A stretch of DNA of 64,000 nt from TMP-86 sp046347195. GTDB taxonomy: Bacteria; Pseudomonadota; Gammaproteobacteria; Steroidobacterales; Steroidobacteraceae. Position numbers and translations under genes: made by a program. Below the pieces are notes generated by a model. It did no database searches. It saw only the letters and a program-made list of their open reading frames with translations, and was not told the DNA's origin. Within the stretch, counting starts at the first letter, position 1, and each line of letters opens with the position of its first letter. Shown here piece after piece: positions 47,983-57,181 of the stretch. The stretch is from positions 62,001 to 126,000 of the forward strand of contig JAXMGQ010000006.1 of NCBI GenBank assembly GCA_046347195.1, written 5' to 3'.

Positions 47983-49650
47983 CTACAACTCGCCGCGCGT
48001 CGCCAGGGTCTTGATGCGGTCGGCCGTGCGCAGCGCGATCGCCTGGATGGTCAGCGAGGGGTTCACGCCGCCGGTGGTGGGGAACACCGAACCATCGCAG
48101 ACCCACAGGTTGGGGATGTCCCACGAGCGGCAGTCGCCGTCGACCACGCTGGTATCGGGCGAGAATCCCATGCGTGCCGTTCCCGCCAGATGATTGGTGT
48201 CGTCTTCCTGGCGGAAAAGGTGATCCACACCCGCCGCTGCCAGGCTCTGTTCCATCTGGGCGAGCGCATGCTGGATGAGCCGCTTGTCGTTCTCGCTCCA
48301 GCTGTAGGTGATGCGTGCCACCTTCAGTCCGTACTGGTCGCGTTCCTCATCGAGGGTCACGCGATTGCGTTCATCGGGCAGCATCTCGCCCACCATCTTC
48401 AGTCCGACCTGGTGGTTGTAGTGCTGCATCTCCTCGAGCAGCGCCTGACCCCACAATTCCCGCGAGCCCACCTGGACGGTGACCCATTCGATGGGCAAGG
48501 GGCCCTGCGCCATCCAGCAGTAACCGCCGAAGAAGTCCTTCCGGTCCTCGTAGTTCCAGTGCTCGGTGATGGCCAGCGAGGGCGGCGCCTTGTACCAGCG
48601 CACTTCGCGGGCCATGCGGCCGAACACGGCCTGGTTGGACTGGGTCATGAGATTGCGGCCGACCAGGCCGGAGCGGTTGGCGAGCCCTTGCGGGAAGGCG
48701 TTGCTCGTCGAGGCGAGCAGCAGCCGGGGCGTCTCGATGGCGTAGCCCGCCACCACGACGTTGCGCGCCCGCTGGAATCGCCATGCGCCGCTGCGGTGGT
48801 AGTGGACCCCGCTGACGCGGCCGTCCGCACCGGTCTCGATGCGTCCGACCATCGCAAGGTCACGAACTTCCGCACCGGCGGCGATGGCCCGAGGAATCCA
48901 GACCGTGAGTGCGCTCTGCTTGGCATTGGTGGCGCACCCGAAGCGGCAGAAGCCGCGATACACGCAGGGCGGTGATGCACCGCGGGGCGCGGATACCGTG
49001 GCCAGCGGGGTGGGCGTCCAGCGATACCCTTGCGCCTCGGCGCCGGCGGCCAGCACACGGGCGGCGGCATTGAGTTCGTGCGCGCGGTAAGGGTAGCGCG
49101 GACGTTTCGGACCCCAGGGATAGCTCAGGGGACCGGAAACGCTCAGTGCACGCTCGGCCACACCGTAGTAATGCCACATCTCCCGCCAGTCGAGGGGCCA
49201 GTCCGCGCCGTAACCCAGTTTCGAGCGCGAGCGGAACCACTCGGGTCGAAAGCGCAGTGACACCATCGCGAAATGCACCGTGCTGCCGCCGACAGCCTTG
49301 CCGCTGTTCTTGCCTCCCATCGTGATGGGGTTGTCACCGTCCACCACGCGATGATCGAGCCAGTACAGCTTCGTCTGCTCGGTCTCGTCCGAGGCGAAAT
49401 CCTCGAGCGGTCGGAAGAAGGGCCCTGCGTCGAAGGCCACCACCGAGAAGCCCAGCTCGGCCAGGCGACAAGTCAGCGTGCCGCCGCCCGCGCCCGTGCC
49501 GACGATGGCGAAGTCCACGGCTTCGTGTTCGGCATGTTCGCGCATCGGGATCCAGCCGCCCACCCGGAACACATCAGGAGCGCGTCCGTGAATGGCGCGC
49601 GGCGCCCGCAACGCATCGTCGACGGCGTAGTCGCTGCACTCAGCGGACAC
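47983..49650 (-). CDS. GMC-family flavoprotein oxidoreductase (gluconate 2-dehydrogenase-like large subunit)
   Basis: About 555 residues. FAD-binding motif FAIVGTGAGGGTLTCRLAELG near residue 40, GGKNSGKAVGGSTVHF, and the C-terminal DTNHLAGTARMGFSPDTSVVD and GGVNPSLTIQAIALRTADRI with the active-site His and Asn. Such enzymes oxidise sugar or sugar-acid hydroxyls and, with a subunit-3 partner, pass electrons to cytochromes or quinones. I took the GTG at 49648-49650, overlapping the subunit-3 gene by 11 bases, because the preceding APDVFRVGGWIPM block is also typical; ATG 49545 is the alternative. Confidence 0.86.
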   Translation of the reverse strand: MSAECSDYAVDDALRAPRAIHGRAPDVFRVGGWIPMREHAEHEAVDFAIVGTGAGGGTLTCRLAELGFSVVAFDAGPFFRPLEDFASDETEQTKLYWLDHRVVDGDNPITMGGKNSGKAVGGSTVHFAMVSLRFRPEWFRSRSKLGYGADWPLDWREMWHYYGVAERALSVSGPLSYPWGPKRPRYPYRAHELNAAARVLAAGAEAQGYRWTPTPLATVSAPRGASPPCVYRGFCRFGCATNAKQSALTVWIPRAIAAGAEVRDLAMVGRIETGADGRVSGVHYHRSGAWRFQRARNVVVAGYAIETPRLLLASTSNAFPQGLANRSGLVGRNLMTQSNQAVFGRMAREVRWYKAPPSLAITEHWNYEDRKDFFGGYCWMAQGPLPIEWVTVQVGSRELWGQALLEEMQHYNHQVGLKMVGEMLPDERNRVTLDEERDQYGLKVARITYSWSENDKRLIQHALAQMEQSLAAAGVDHLFRQEDDTNHLAGTARMGFSPDTSVVDGDCRSWDIPNLWVCDGSVFPTTGGVNPSLTIQAIALRTADRIKTLATRGEL

Positions 49651-50287
49651 GGCGATTGGCCTCGCGCGCTTCGTGTTCGTGCCCGGCAGCCGCCTCGATG
49701 GCTTCCCAAGGATCGCGCCGGTCGAAATCCAGCCGCACATAGCCGCGAGGGCTCGCGGGGCCGCCGAATCCCAGTTCGTTCCAGGCCTGCGGATGAGCGT
49801 AGTAGGACGAGGCGATGTCGAGCAGCAGCCTATGCAGGAAGAACTCGCGGCTCGACATGCCTCGCCAGACTTCGCCCACCAACTCTCCGCGCTGCATCCG
49901 TTCGAGCAGCTCGACCTGCGCCGCAATGGGCAAGGCATCGAAATGGTCGTGGTGTCGGGCCTGTGCTTCGGCCTCGAGCGCATCCAGTCCGCGGCGCCAG
50001 GCATCACCGAAGGCGGGTAGGCCCACGCGCCGGTAGCCATCGGTGCGTCCCGCGGCGATGCGCGCATCGAGCATGCCGGCGAGTGGCACCGGCGTCCGCA
50101 CCCCTTCTTGCGGAATGATGCGCTCACACACGGCGCACAGCACGCGCCACTGCGAGGGACTGAAGGACCGGGGCTCCTGGCGCATCGCCAGCCGCCGGTC
50201 GATGGTGCGGCGCGTAGCTTCGTTCCATGAAACGCCATCGTGCTTGGCGAGCACGTCGTAGCCGGGATAGCGGCTGCGCCTGCTCAT
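49640..50287 (-). CDS. Gluconate 2-dehydrogenase subunit 3 family protein
   Basis: 215 residues. The subunit-3 domain is visible: FSPSQWRVLCAVCERIIPQ near residue 45, then a helical region with AAQVELLERMQRGEL and FFLHRLLLDIASSYYAHP, and GFGGPASPRGYVRL toward the end. In known complexes this small subunit holds the flavoprotein and often bears the export signal; no twin-arginine motif is obvious here. Overlaps the membrane-protein gene by 4 bases upstream and the flavoprotein gene by 11 downstream. Confidence 0.86.
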   Translation of the reverse strand: MSRRSRYPGYDVLAKHDGVSWNEATRRTIDRRLAMRQEPRSFSPSQWRVLCAVCERIIPQEGVRTPVPLAGMLDARIAAGRTDGYRRVGLPAFGDAWRRGLDALEAEAQARHHDHFDALPIAAQVELLERMQRGELVGEVWRGMSSREFFLHRLLLDIASSYYAHPQAWNELGFGGPASPRGYVRLDFDRRDPWEAIEAAAGHEHEAREANRRVR

Positions 50288-51120
50288 CGCTCCGCCTCCT
50301 GGAGTTCGAGTGCCACGAGGCCCGCCAGTGCGAGCGCGGTGAAGCTGGGCGGTGCGGGCAACGGCGGCCCGTTGAGCAGGTTTTGTGTCCAGTTGCGAAC
50401 GCCGCCCATGCCACGCGACAGTCCGACAGCATGGAAGGCCGCGCCGACGATGCCCAGCGCTCCTACCGCACGCAGCACTCGTCGGGTCCAGCGCGCGATG
50501 CGCGGGCTCGAGGAGATGGCGCCATATCCCAGCATTGCTGCCGCGGCCGGCGGTACCACCACGGGCAGGTACATGGCCGGATTGTGATAGGCGCCGCGAA
50601 AGTGCAGCAGCGCGGCCTCGGCCACGGAGCCGGCGATGCCGGCACCGGTCAGCGCGGCGAGCGCCTTGCCGGCAGGCAGGTACGCGAGGCGGGGAGGTCG
50701 GGACGATCCATTCCCTCGTGAAGGATCAGCCTGCGCGATCCGCTGCGCTGCCGCGCCCAGCAGTCCCGAGAACACCAGCGCCGCGGGCGCGCCGATCGGT
50801 GCGGCGTAGAACAGGTTGAGGAATGACACGCCGCCCGACCGCTTGGTGATGTTGTATGCATGAAACGCGGTGCCGATGAGGCCGGTGGCGATGGCGAGCG
50901 CATGCGCAGCGCTTCGCCAGTGGCCGGATGATCCGCCTCGTGTCGGGCCCCGTACACCGGTCGCCACCTCCAGCGTGGCACTGATCAACGGAGCCAGCAT
51001 GGCGCGGTTGTGGAACGAACCGCGATAGTGCTCGATGGCGCTGTCCGCCAGCACGCACAGCGCAAGCGCCTTGGCAGCGCGATTCAGCCGGTCCGCGGAT
51101 GATGCGCTGCTGCGGTTCAT
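50284..51120 (-). CDS. Internally duplicated membrane protein of unknown function
   Basis: 278 residues, six or more hydrophobic helices. The two halves are homologous: EHYRGSFHNRAMLAPLI (near 30) with LHFRGAYHNPAMYLPVV (near 165), and GTAFHAYNITKRSGGVSFLN (near 85) with GAAFHAVGLSRGMGGVRNW (near 225). The conserved His residues (HxRGxxHN and AFHA) at membrane boundaries could bind heme or a quinone, which would fit an electron-accepting anchor for the flavoprotein encoded next to it; this is inference. The ATG at 51118-51120 overlaps the dehydratase stop by 4 bases. Confidence 0.72.
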   Translation of the reverse strand: MNRSSASSADRLNRAAKALALCVLADSAIEHYRGSFHNRAMLAPLISATLEVATGVRGPTRGGSSGHWRSAAHALAIATGLIGTAFHAYNITKRSGGVSFLNLFYAAPIGAPAALVFSGLLGAAAQRIAQADPSRGNGSSRPPRLAYLPAGKALAALTGAGIAGSVAEAALLHFRGAYHNPAMYLPVVVPPAAAAMLGYGAISSSPRIARWTRRVLRAVGALGIVGAAFHAVGLSRGMGGVRNWTQNLLNGPPLPAPPSFTALALAGLVALELQEAER

Positions 51121-52219
51121 GCGGCGCACCGGAAGGCCTCAGCGTCGGCGCGCTTGAATTCGAGCCCCAGGCCCGGGCGTGACAAATCCGGCCGGATGCA
51201 TCCGTCACGGGGGACGGGTGCGCCATCGAACAGGCGATGCTCGATGCGTGCATGGTCGTGGAACCATTCGAGATGCCGCAGCCGCGGCACCGCGCAGGCG
51301 ACCGCGAGATGGGCCGCCGGCGCGCAATGGCCCGAGAGGTCGATGTGGGCGGTATCGCACAGGGCCGCGGCGGTCAGGAAGCCGGTGATGCCGCCACAGC
51401 GCGTGACATCCGCCTGCAGTACATCAACCGCCCCGGCATCCAGCATGCGGCGGAAGTAGTCGCTGGTGTAGCCGTATTCACCGGCCGCCACGTCCATTCC
51501 GGCAGGAACGCGGTTGCGCAGGCGCGCAAGCCCCGCAAGGTCGTCGGAAGACACCGGCTCCTCGAACCAGCTCACCTGCTCGGCGGCGAAGGCCTGCGAC
51601 AGGCGCAAGGCCTGCTGTTGCGTGTAGGCGCCGTTGGCATCGACGAACAGCCCGCGCTCGCCGATGGCGCGGCGCGCCAGGGCGACACGCCGTGGATCAT
51701 CCGCCGGGTGCGTGCCGATCTTCATCTTCACCCACCGGCATCCCTCCCGTTCCACCCATCCGCGCAGCTGTTCGCTCAACTCGTCGTCGGAATAGCTCGT
51801 GAACCCGCCGCTTCCGTAGATCGGCACGGCGCCGCGGCACTGACCGAGCAGCCGTGCAAGCGGCAGCCCCAGCATCCTGGCCTTGAGGTCCCACAGCGCG
51901 AGGTCGATGGCGGAGATGGCCATCGCCGCCACCCCTCGCGCCCGAGATTGCGCACGGCGCGTTGCATGGCCAGCCAGCAACCAGCGATGTCGAAGCCGTC
52001 GCGGCCCCGCAGCGTGTCTGCGAGCACATCTCGAATCAGCGTCAGGGCGGCGGTGCCGGCGTAGGTGTAGCCCAGTCCCTCGAGGCCCGCGACCGCAATC
52101 CCTGTCACCACCAGCGTGGTCGAGTTCCATGCAAGCGTGCCATCCGCCTCTGGCCTGTCGGTGGGAATGCGATACGCCGTGGCGTGCAGCGCCTCGATCC
52201 TGCATTGGACATGGGCCAT
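51117..52219 (-). pseudogene. Enolase-superfamily (mandelate racemase/muconate lactonizing) enzyme with one frameshift
   Basis: The N-terminal cap begins MAHVQCRIEALHATAYRIPT and is open to about 51925 (MQRAVRNLGREG). The barrel continues in another frame as AAMAISAIDLALWDLKARM. A single indel at the GGGG run near 51925 explains the break. The barrel is complete: KMKIG (acid/base Lys), LFVDANGAY, WFEEPVSSDD, AAGEYGYTSDYF (metal ligands), ADVTRCGGITGFL and SGHCAPAAHLAV with a His. This pattern fits acid-sugar dehydratases of the mandelate-racemase group. It may be a real mutation or a sequencing error; the reading of the rest is clean. Confidence 0.78.
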
Positions 52220-52225
52220 CGCGGC

Positions 52226-54010
52226 CTACTTCGGACGCCCCGGCATCAGCGAGCTCAGCAGTTGGCGCGCCGTGCCGCCCAGCATCCGCGCCTCGCTTGG
52301 ATCTGCCTTGAGGAGCGAGGAGGCAAAGTTCTTCGCCTGCTTCAGGGTGATGTGCGGCGGCAGTGGTGGTACCTCCGGGTCCGTGCGCACCTCGAGCACC
52401 ACCGGGCAGTCAGCTGACAGCGCCTCGTCCCACGCAGCGCCCAGTTGCGCGGGATCATCGACATACAGGCCGCGCAGGCCGATCAGCTCGGCGAACTTGT
52501 GGTAGGGCACATCCGGAATGTCCTGCGAGGCCGCGAACTTCGGATCACCCTCCTGGATGCGCTGCTCCCAGGTCACCTGGTTCAGGTCCTGGTTGTTGAA
52601 CACGCACACCGCCCAGCGGGGATTTGACCACTCGCGCCAGTACTTGGCCACCGTGATCAGCTCGGCCATGTTGTTCATTTGCATCGCGCCATCGCCGACC
52701 AGCGCGATCACCGGCCTGTCCGGTTGCGCGTACTTCGCGGCGATGGCGTACGGCACGGCAGCGCCCATCGAGGCGAGTCCCCCCGACAGCGAACACATCA
52801 TGCCGCTGCGCATCTTCAGGTCGCGCGCATACCAGTTCGCGCAGGAGCCGGAATCGCTGGTGACGATGGCCCCGTCCGGCAGTCGCGAGGACAGTTCCCA
52901 GGCCACGCGCTGCGGATTGACCGGCCGCGCCGTGGCGTGGGCGCGCGCATCGAGCGTGCGCCACCACGCCGCCACGCCCTTGGCGATCTGTTCGCGCCAT
53001 CGCCCGTCGGACTTCGGCTCGAGCATCGGCAGCAACGCCCGCAGCGTCTCGACGCTGTCGCCGACGAGATTGACCTCCATCGGGTAACGCAGGCTCAGCA
53101 TGTCGGCCTGCCAGTCGATCTGCACGCCGCGCGCTGCGCCTTCCTTCGGCAGGAACTCCGAATAGGGAAATCCCGACCCCACCATCAACAGGGTGTCGCA
53201 CTCGTTCATGAGATCCCAACTCGGCTGTGTCCCTAGCATCCCGATGGAGCCCGTGACCCAGGGAATCTCGTCCGGCAGGGCGGCCTTGCCCAGCAGCGCC
53301 TTCGCGGCGCCTGCGCCCAGCCGGTCTGCGACGGCAATGATCTCCTCGGTGGCATGCAGGGCCCCGGCACCGACCAGCATTGCTACCCGCCGGCCTGCAT
53401 TGAGTACCTCGGCCGCCCGTCGCAGGTCCTCGACATGGGGTACGACCTTGGGTGAGCGGTAGCCCACCCCCGAGTGCAGCGTGCCGTGCTCGCGCGGCGG
53501 CGACTCGTAGGGCTCGTCCTGCAGATCGTTGGGCACGATGATCGCGCTCACGCGATGCTGTGCACTGGCGACCCTGAACGCGCGGTCGATGACGTGGCGC
53601 ATTTGCGGCGCCACGCTCACCTGCTCGACGAAGCCCGCCACACTTTCATAGGCGCTGAGCAGGTTGACCTCCTGCTGGTAATGACCGCCGAGCGCACTGC
53701 GCGCCTGCTGCCCGGCGATGGCCAGGACCGGCTGATGGTCCAGGTGCGCATCGTAGAGCCCGGTGATGAGGTGCGTGGCGCCCGGACCCGACGTAGCCAT
53801 GCACACCCCGACGCGTCCGCTGAACTTCGCATAGGCCGAGGCCATGAACGCAGCCATTTCCTCGTGGCGGACCTGCACGAACTTGATCGCTCCATCGACC
53901 CGATTCAACGCGCCGAGCAGCCCATTGATGCCATCGCCCGGATAGCCGAACACCACGCGCACGCCCCAGGCTTGCAGCCGTTCCCAGAAGAAGTCGCCAA
54001 CGGTTTTCAT
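52226..54010 (-). CDS. Thiamine-diphosphate-dependent enzyme, pyruvate oxidase (PoxB)-like
   Basis: 594 residues with the three domains of the acetolactate synthase/pyruvate oxidase group. The catalytic Glu is in FVQVRHEEMAAFMASAYAK near residue 50, CMATSGPGATHLITGLYDAH follows, and the C-terminal ThDP/Mg motif is ALVGDGAMQMNNMAELI ... VCVFNNQDLNQ. The central domain (VAMLVGAGAL) could hold FAD or be structural. Related proteins are called pyruvate oxidase, but sugar-derived 2-oxo acids are possible given the neighbours. Start at ATG 54008-54010 (KTVGDFFWERLQAWG) as in homologues. First gene of the minus-strand operon, 6 bases before the dehydratase. Confidence 0.85.
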   Translation of the reverse strand: MKTVGDFFWERLQAWGVRVVFGYPGDGINGLLGALNRVDGAIKFVQVRHEEMAAFMASAYAKFSGRVGVCMATSGPGATHLITGLYDAHLDHQPVLAIAGQQARSALGGHYQQEVNLLSAYESVAGFVEQVSVAPQMRHVIDRAFRVASAQHRVSAIIVPNDLQDEPYESPPREHGTLHSGVGYRSPKVVPHVEDLRRAAEVLNAGRRVAMLVGAGALHATEEIIAVADRLGAGAAKALLGKAALPDEIPWVTGSIGMLGTQPSWDLMNECDTLLMVGSGFPYSEFLPKEGAARGVQIDWQADMLSLRYPMEVNLVGDSVETLRALLPMLEPKSDGRWREQIAKGVAAWWRTLDARAHATARPVNPQRVAWELSSRLPDGAIVTSDSGSCANWYARDLKMRSGMMCSLSGGLASMGAAVPYAIAAKYAQPDRPVIALVGDGAMQMNNMAELITVAKYWREWSNPRWAVCVFNNQDLNQVTWEQRIQEGDPKFAASQDIPDVPYHKFAELIGLRGLYVDDPAQLGAAWDEALSADCPVVLEVRTDPEVPPLPPHITLKQAKNFASSLLKADPSEARMLGGTARQLLSSLMPGRPK

Positions 54011-54185
54011 CGATTGATACTGAGCAAGCCGTGATGGTTTTGCATTAAGCGGACGGTACGGCTTCGCCTGCGCATCGCCGGCGTCGACGGTCAGCGGACG
54101 CCGACATATGTGCCGGGTAGTGGCGTAGGACGCCTCCCGCAGCGATGCGCGGCGGGTCGTCATTGATCGCCAGGTCCGCTCTGCG

Positions 54186-56567
54186 ATGATCGAATCTTTC
54201 CGCGCGGAGTTCCCGGTGCCGCATCGCCCGCAACCAGGCCCTGCTGAAAGGCATCCCGCCGGCGGCTGGGGCTCGGTTGAGTCCATCGGTGAACTGCTGT
54301 GGCACGAGCACGTGCTGCTCAAGGGCAGCCGTGTCATCCTCAAGCAGAACAAGCCTGATGGCTTTGCCTGCGTGAGCTGCTCCTGGGCGAAGCCTGCGCA
54401 TCCGCGCGCCATCGAGGCCTGCGAGAACGGCATCAAGGCCACGGCCTGGGAGATCACCTCGCGCCGCGCCCCGCCGGAGTTCTTTTCTCAGCACACCCTG
54501 AGCGAGTTGCGTGGCTGGAGCGATCTCGAGCTCGAGTCCACGGGCCGGCTCACCGAGCCGATGGTGTGGAATCCGGCGAACGATCAATATGTCCGTTGCA
54601 GCTGGACCCAGGCCCTGAGCGACATCGGACGGCAACTCAAGGCTTTGCCGCGCAAGGAAGTGGTGTTCTATACCTCGGGCCGTGCGTCGCTCGAAGCTGC
54701 GTTCCTTTATCAGTTGTTCGCGCGGCTGTACGGCAACAACAACCTGCCCGACAGCTCCAACATGTGCCACGAGAGCACCTCGGTGGGACTGCCCAAGTCG
54801 ATCGGCTCACCGGTAGGCACGGTGGTCCTGGATGACTTCGAGCACACCGACTGCATCTTCTTCTTCGGCCAGAACGTCACCACCAACAGCCCGCGCATGC
54901 TGCACGAACTGGAAGCGGCGCGGCATCGAGGCGTGCCCATCATCACCTTCAATCCGCTGCGCGAGGCGGGGCTGGTGCACTTCCGCAATCCACTCTCGGC
55001 ACGGCAGATGCTGGCGGGCGGGGAGACGGTCATCAGCACCCAGTATCACCAGGTGAAAATAGGCGGAGACATCGCCGCGCTGACCGGCATCTGCAAGTCG
55101 CTGGTGGAGGCCGACGACGAGGCGCGCAAGCGCGGGGACGCACGCGTGATCGATGCGGATTTCATCGCCGAGCATTGTGCCGGGTTCGATGAGTTCGCCG
55201 CTTCCTTGCGGTCCTGCGACTGGAGCCACATCGAGCAACGGTCGGGACTTGCGCGAGCGGCGCTCGAAGACGCGGCACGGGTCTATGCCCGGGCGCAGCG
55301 CGTGCTGGGCATCTATGGCATGGGCCTCACGCAGCACCGGCGCGGCGTCGAGAACGTGCAGATGGTGGCGAACCTGCTGCTGCTGCGAGGGAACATCGGC
55401 AAGCGCGGTGCGGGCATCTGCCCGGTGCGCGGCCACTCCAACGTGCAGGGTCAGCGAACCGTGGGCATCACGGAAAAGCCCGAGCTTGCACCGCTGGAGG
55501 CCCTGGAGAAGCGCTATCACTTCCAGGCGCCGCGCGAGAAGGGCCTGGCCACGGTCGAAGCCTGCCGCGGCATCCTCGACGGCAAGGTCAAAGGCTTCAT
55601 CGGCCTCGGCGGCAATTTCGTGCGGGCGATCCCGGAGACCACGCTCATGGAAAGCGCCTGGAGCAACCTTGCCCTCACCGTGCAGGTGGCCACCAAGCTC
55701 AATCGCAGCCACCTCGTGCATGGCCGCTGCGCCTACCTGCTGCCCTGCCGCGGCCGCATCGAGATCGACGAGCAGGCCACGGGTCCGCAGGCCGTGAGCA
55801 TGGAGGACAGCACCGGCTGCATGCACGGTTCGCGCGGCGTGGTCGAGGCGGCGTCGCCGCACCTCATGTCCGAAGTCGCCATCGTCGCCGGCCTTGCCAG
55901 GGCGACGCTCGGGGACAATCCAGCGCTCCCGTGGGCGCGCTGGAGCGCGGACTACGCGCTGATCCGCGAGGAGATCGCGGCCATCTATCCTGAGATCTTC
56001 CACGACTTCAACGCGCGCATGTGGACACCGGGCGGGTTTCGCCGGCCGGTGGCGGCCGCGACGCGACACTGGAAGACGCCCAATGGCAAGGCCAACTTCA
56101 TCGTGCCCGCGGGCCTGGACGAGGACCCCGACATGCCGGCGCAGGGCGCCGATGTGCTGCGTCTCATGACCCTGCGGAGCGATGATCAGTTCAACACCAC
56201 CATCTACTCGCTCAACGATCGCTTCCGGGGGGTGCAAGGCAACCGCAAGGTGCTGCTGGTGAATCCTCGCGACATCGAGCGCCTGGGATTCAAGGCCGGC
56301 GATGTGGTGACGGCCTCCACTGTCGCGAATGACGATGTGCCGCGGCAGGTGGCGGGCCTCCGCCTGGAGCCCTACGACATTCCCGCGGGATGCGTCGGTG
56401 GCTATTACCCCGAGCTCAATCCGCTGGTGCCTCTGTGGCATCACGCCAAGGACAGTCTCGTGCCGGCGGCGAAGAGCGTTCCCATCCGGCTCGGCGCAAG
56501 CCCGCGAGGCCGCGAGGAATCCGCTGATTCATGCAGATCTTCAGCGCCGGCACCGTCATCGCATTGA
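54186..56567 (+). CDS. FdhF/YdeP-family molybdopterin oxidoreductase
   Basis: 793 residues. An N-terminal cysteine set (ACVSCSWAKP, then ACENGIKA) fits a [4Fe-4S] site, and the molybdopterin domains follow: SSNMCHESTSVGL near residue 198 (candidate Mo-ligand Cys region), FFFGQNVTTNSPRML, LLRGNIGKRGAGICPVRGHSNVQG, FIGLGGNFVRAIPET and a C-terminal MopB domain (RFRGVQGNRKVLLVNPRDIERLGFKAGD). YdeP-type proteins resemble formate dehydrogenase H but their substrate is mostly unknown. No Sec codon is needed. It overlaps the first complex III gene by 37 bases, so electrons may be meant for the same membrane chain. Divergent from the ThDP gene. Confidence 0.86.
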   Translation: MIESFRAEFPVPHRPQPGPAERHPAGGWGSVESIGELLWHEHVLLKGSRVILKQNKPDGFACVSCSWAKPAHPRAIEACENGIKATAWEITSRRAPPEFFSQHTLSELRGWSDLELESTGRLTEPMVWNPANDQYVRCSWTQALSDIGRQLKALPRKEVVFYTSGRASLEAAFLYQLFARLYGNNNLPDSSNMCHESTSVGLPKSIGSPVGTVVLDDFEHTDCIFFFGQNVTTNSPRMLHELEAARHRGVPIITFNPLREAGLVHFRNPLSARQMLAGGETVISTQYHQVKIGGDIAALTGICKSLVEADDEARKRGDARVIDADFIAEHCAGFDEFAASLRSCDWSHIEQRSGLARAALEDAARVYARAQRVLGIYGMGLTQHRRGVENVQMVANLLLLRGNIGKRGAGICPVRGHSNVQGQRTVGITEKPELAPLEALEKRYHFQAPREKGLATVEACRGILDGKVKGFIGLGGNFVRAIPETTLMESAWSNLALTVQVATKLNRSHLVHGRCAYLLPCRGRIEIDEQATGPQAVSMEDSTGCMHGSRGVVEAASPHLMSEVAIVAGLARATLGDNPALPWARWSADYALIREEIAAIYPEIFHDFNARMWTPGGFRRPVAAATRHWKTPNGKANFIVPAGLDEDPDMPAQGADVLRLMTLRSDDQFNTTIYSLNDRFRGVQGNRKVLLVNPRDIERLGFKAGDVVTASTVANDDVPRQVAGLRLEPYDIPAGCVGGYYPELNPLVPLWHHAKDSLVPAAKSVPIRLGASPRGREESADSCRSSAPAPSSH

Positions 56568-57181
56568 AGGTGTCGATGCTCGCGGGCCTGGTGCTGGTCT
56601 GCATCGGCATTCTCGGTTGGCGACGGTTCGTGGCGCCCCGGCCGGCGCGGTGGGAGTTCGTGGATCAGCCGATTCCGTTCAGCCACAAGCACCATGTGGG
56701 TGAGGATGGCATCGATTGCCGCTACTGCCACACCAGCGTGGAGAGCAGGGCGTTCGCCGGGATTCCCCCCATGTCCACCTGCATGACCTGCCATTCGCAG
56801 CTGTTCACCGACGCACCGGTCCTGGCGCTGCTGCGAGATTCCTTCGCGCGCGGCTCGGGACTGGCCTGGCGACAGGTCCATCACCTTCCCGATTTCGTGT
56901 ACTTCGATCATTCGATCCACATCGCCAAGGGCGTCGGCTGCAGCACCTGTCACGGTCGCGTGGATCGCATGCCGCTGATGCAGCGCGTGGCCTCGCTGCA
57001 GATGCAATGGTGCGTGGACTGCCACCGTCGGCCCGAGCAGTACCTGAGGCCACGGTCAGAGATCTTCGACATGGCCTGGCAGCCGGGCACGGACCAGGAG
57101 CGACTCGGGCGGCGGTTGCGCACGCAATACGGGATTCATTCGGCGGATGTGCTCACGGCGTGCTCGACATGTCACCGCTGA
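56531..57181 (+). CDS. actA: Alternative complex III subunit ActA, pentaheme cytochrome c
   Basis: 216 residues. One N-terminal transmembrane anchor (VIALKVSMLAGLVLVCIGILGW), then five CxxCH heme sites: CRYCH, CMTCH, CSTCH, CVDCH and CSTCH (the last at the C-terminus), plus several free His (FSHKHHVG, VYFDHSIHIAKG) as distal ligands. Five hemes, membrane anchor and position before ActB identify the ActA subunit, which carries electrons within the quinol:cytochrome c oxidoreductase. The start overlaps the molybdoenzyme gene, and the end overlaps actB by 13 bases. Confidence 0.9.
   Translation: MQIFSAGTVIALKVSMLAGLVLVCIGILGWRRFVAPRPARWEFVDQPIPFSHKHHVGEDGIDCRYCHTSVESRAFAGIPPMSTCMTCHSQLFTDAPVLALLRDSFARGSGLAWRQVHHLPDFVYFDHSIHIAKGVGCSTCHGRVDRMPLMQRVASLQMQWCVDCHRRPEQYLRPRSEIFDMAWQPGTDQERLGRRLRTQYGIHSADVLTACSTCHR

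Noticed and set aside
47983..50288. A single 751-codon GMC protein starting at 50238
   Set aside because: The first 195 codons are the antisense-free shadow of the subunit-3 gene in another frame; the flavoprotein begins at about 49650.
56716..57168. ActB start further upstream inside actA
   Set aside because: The extra residues are an out-of-frame reading of the pentaheme cytochrome; the twin-arginine signal begins at 57169.
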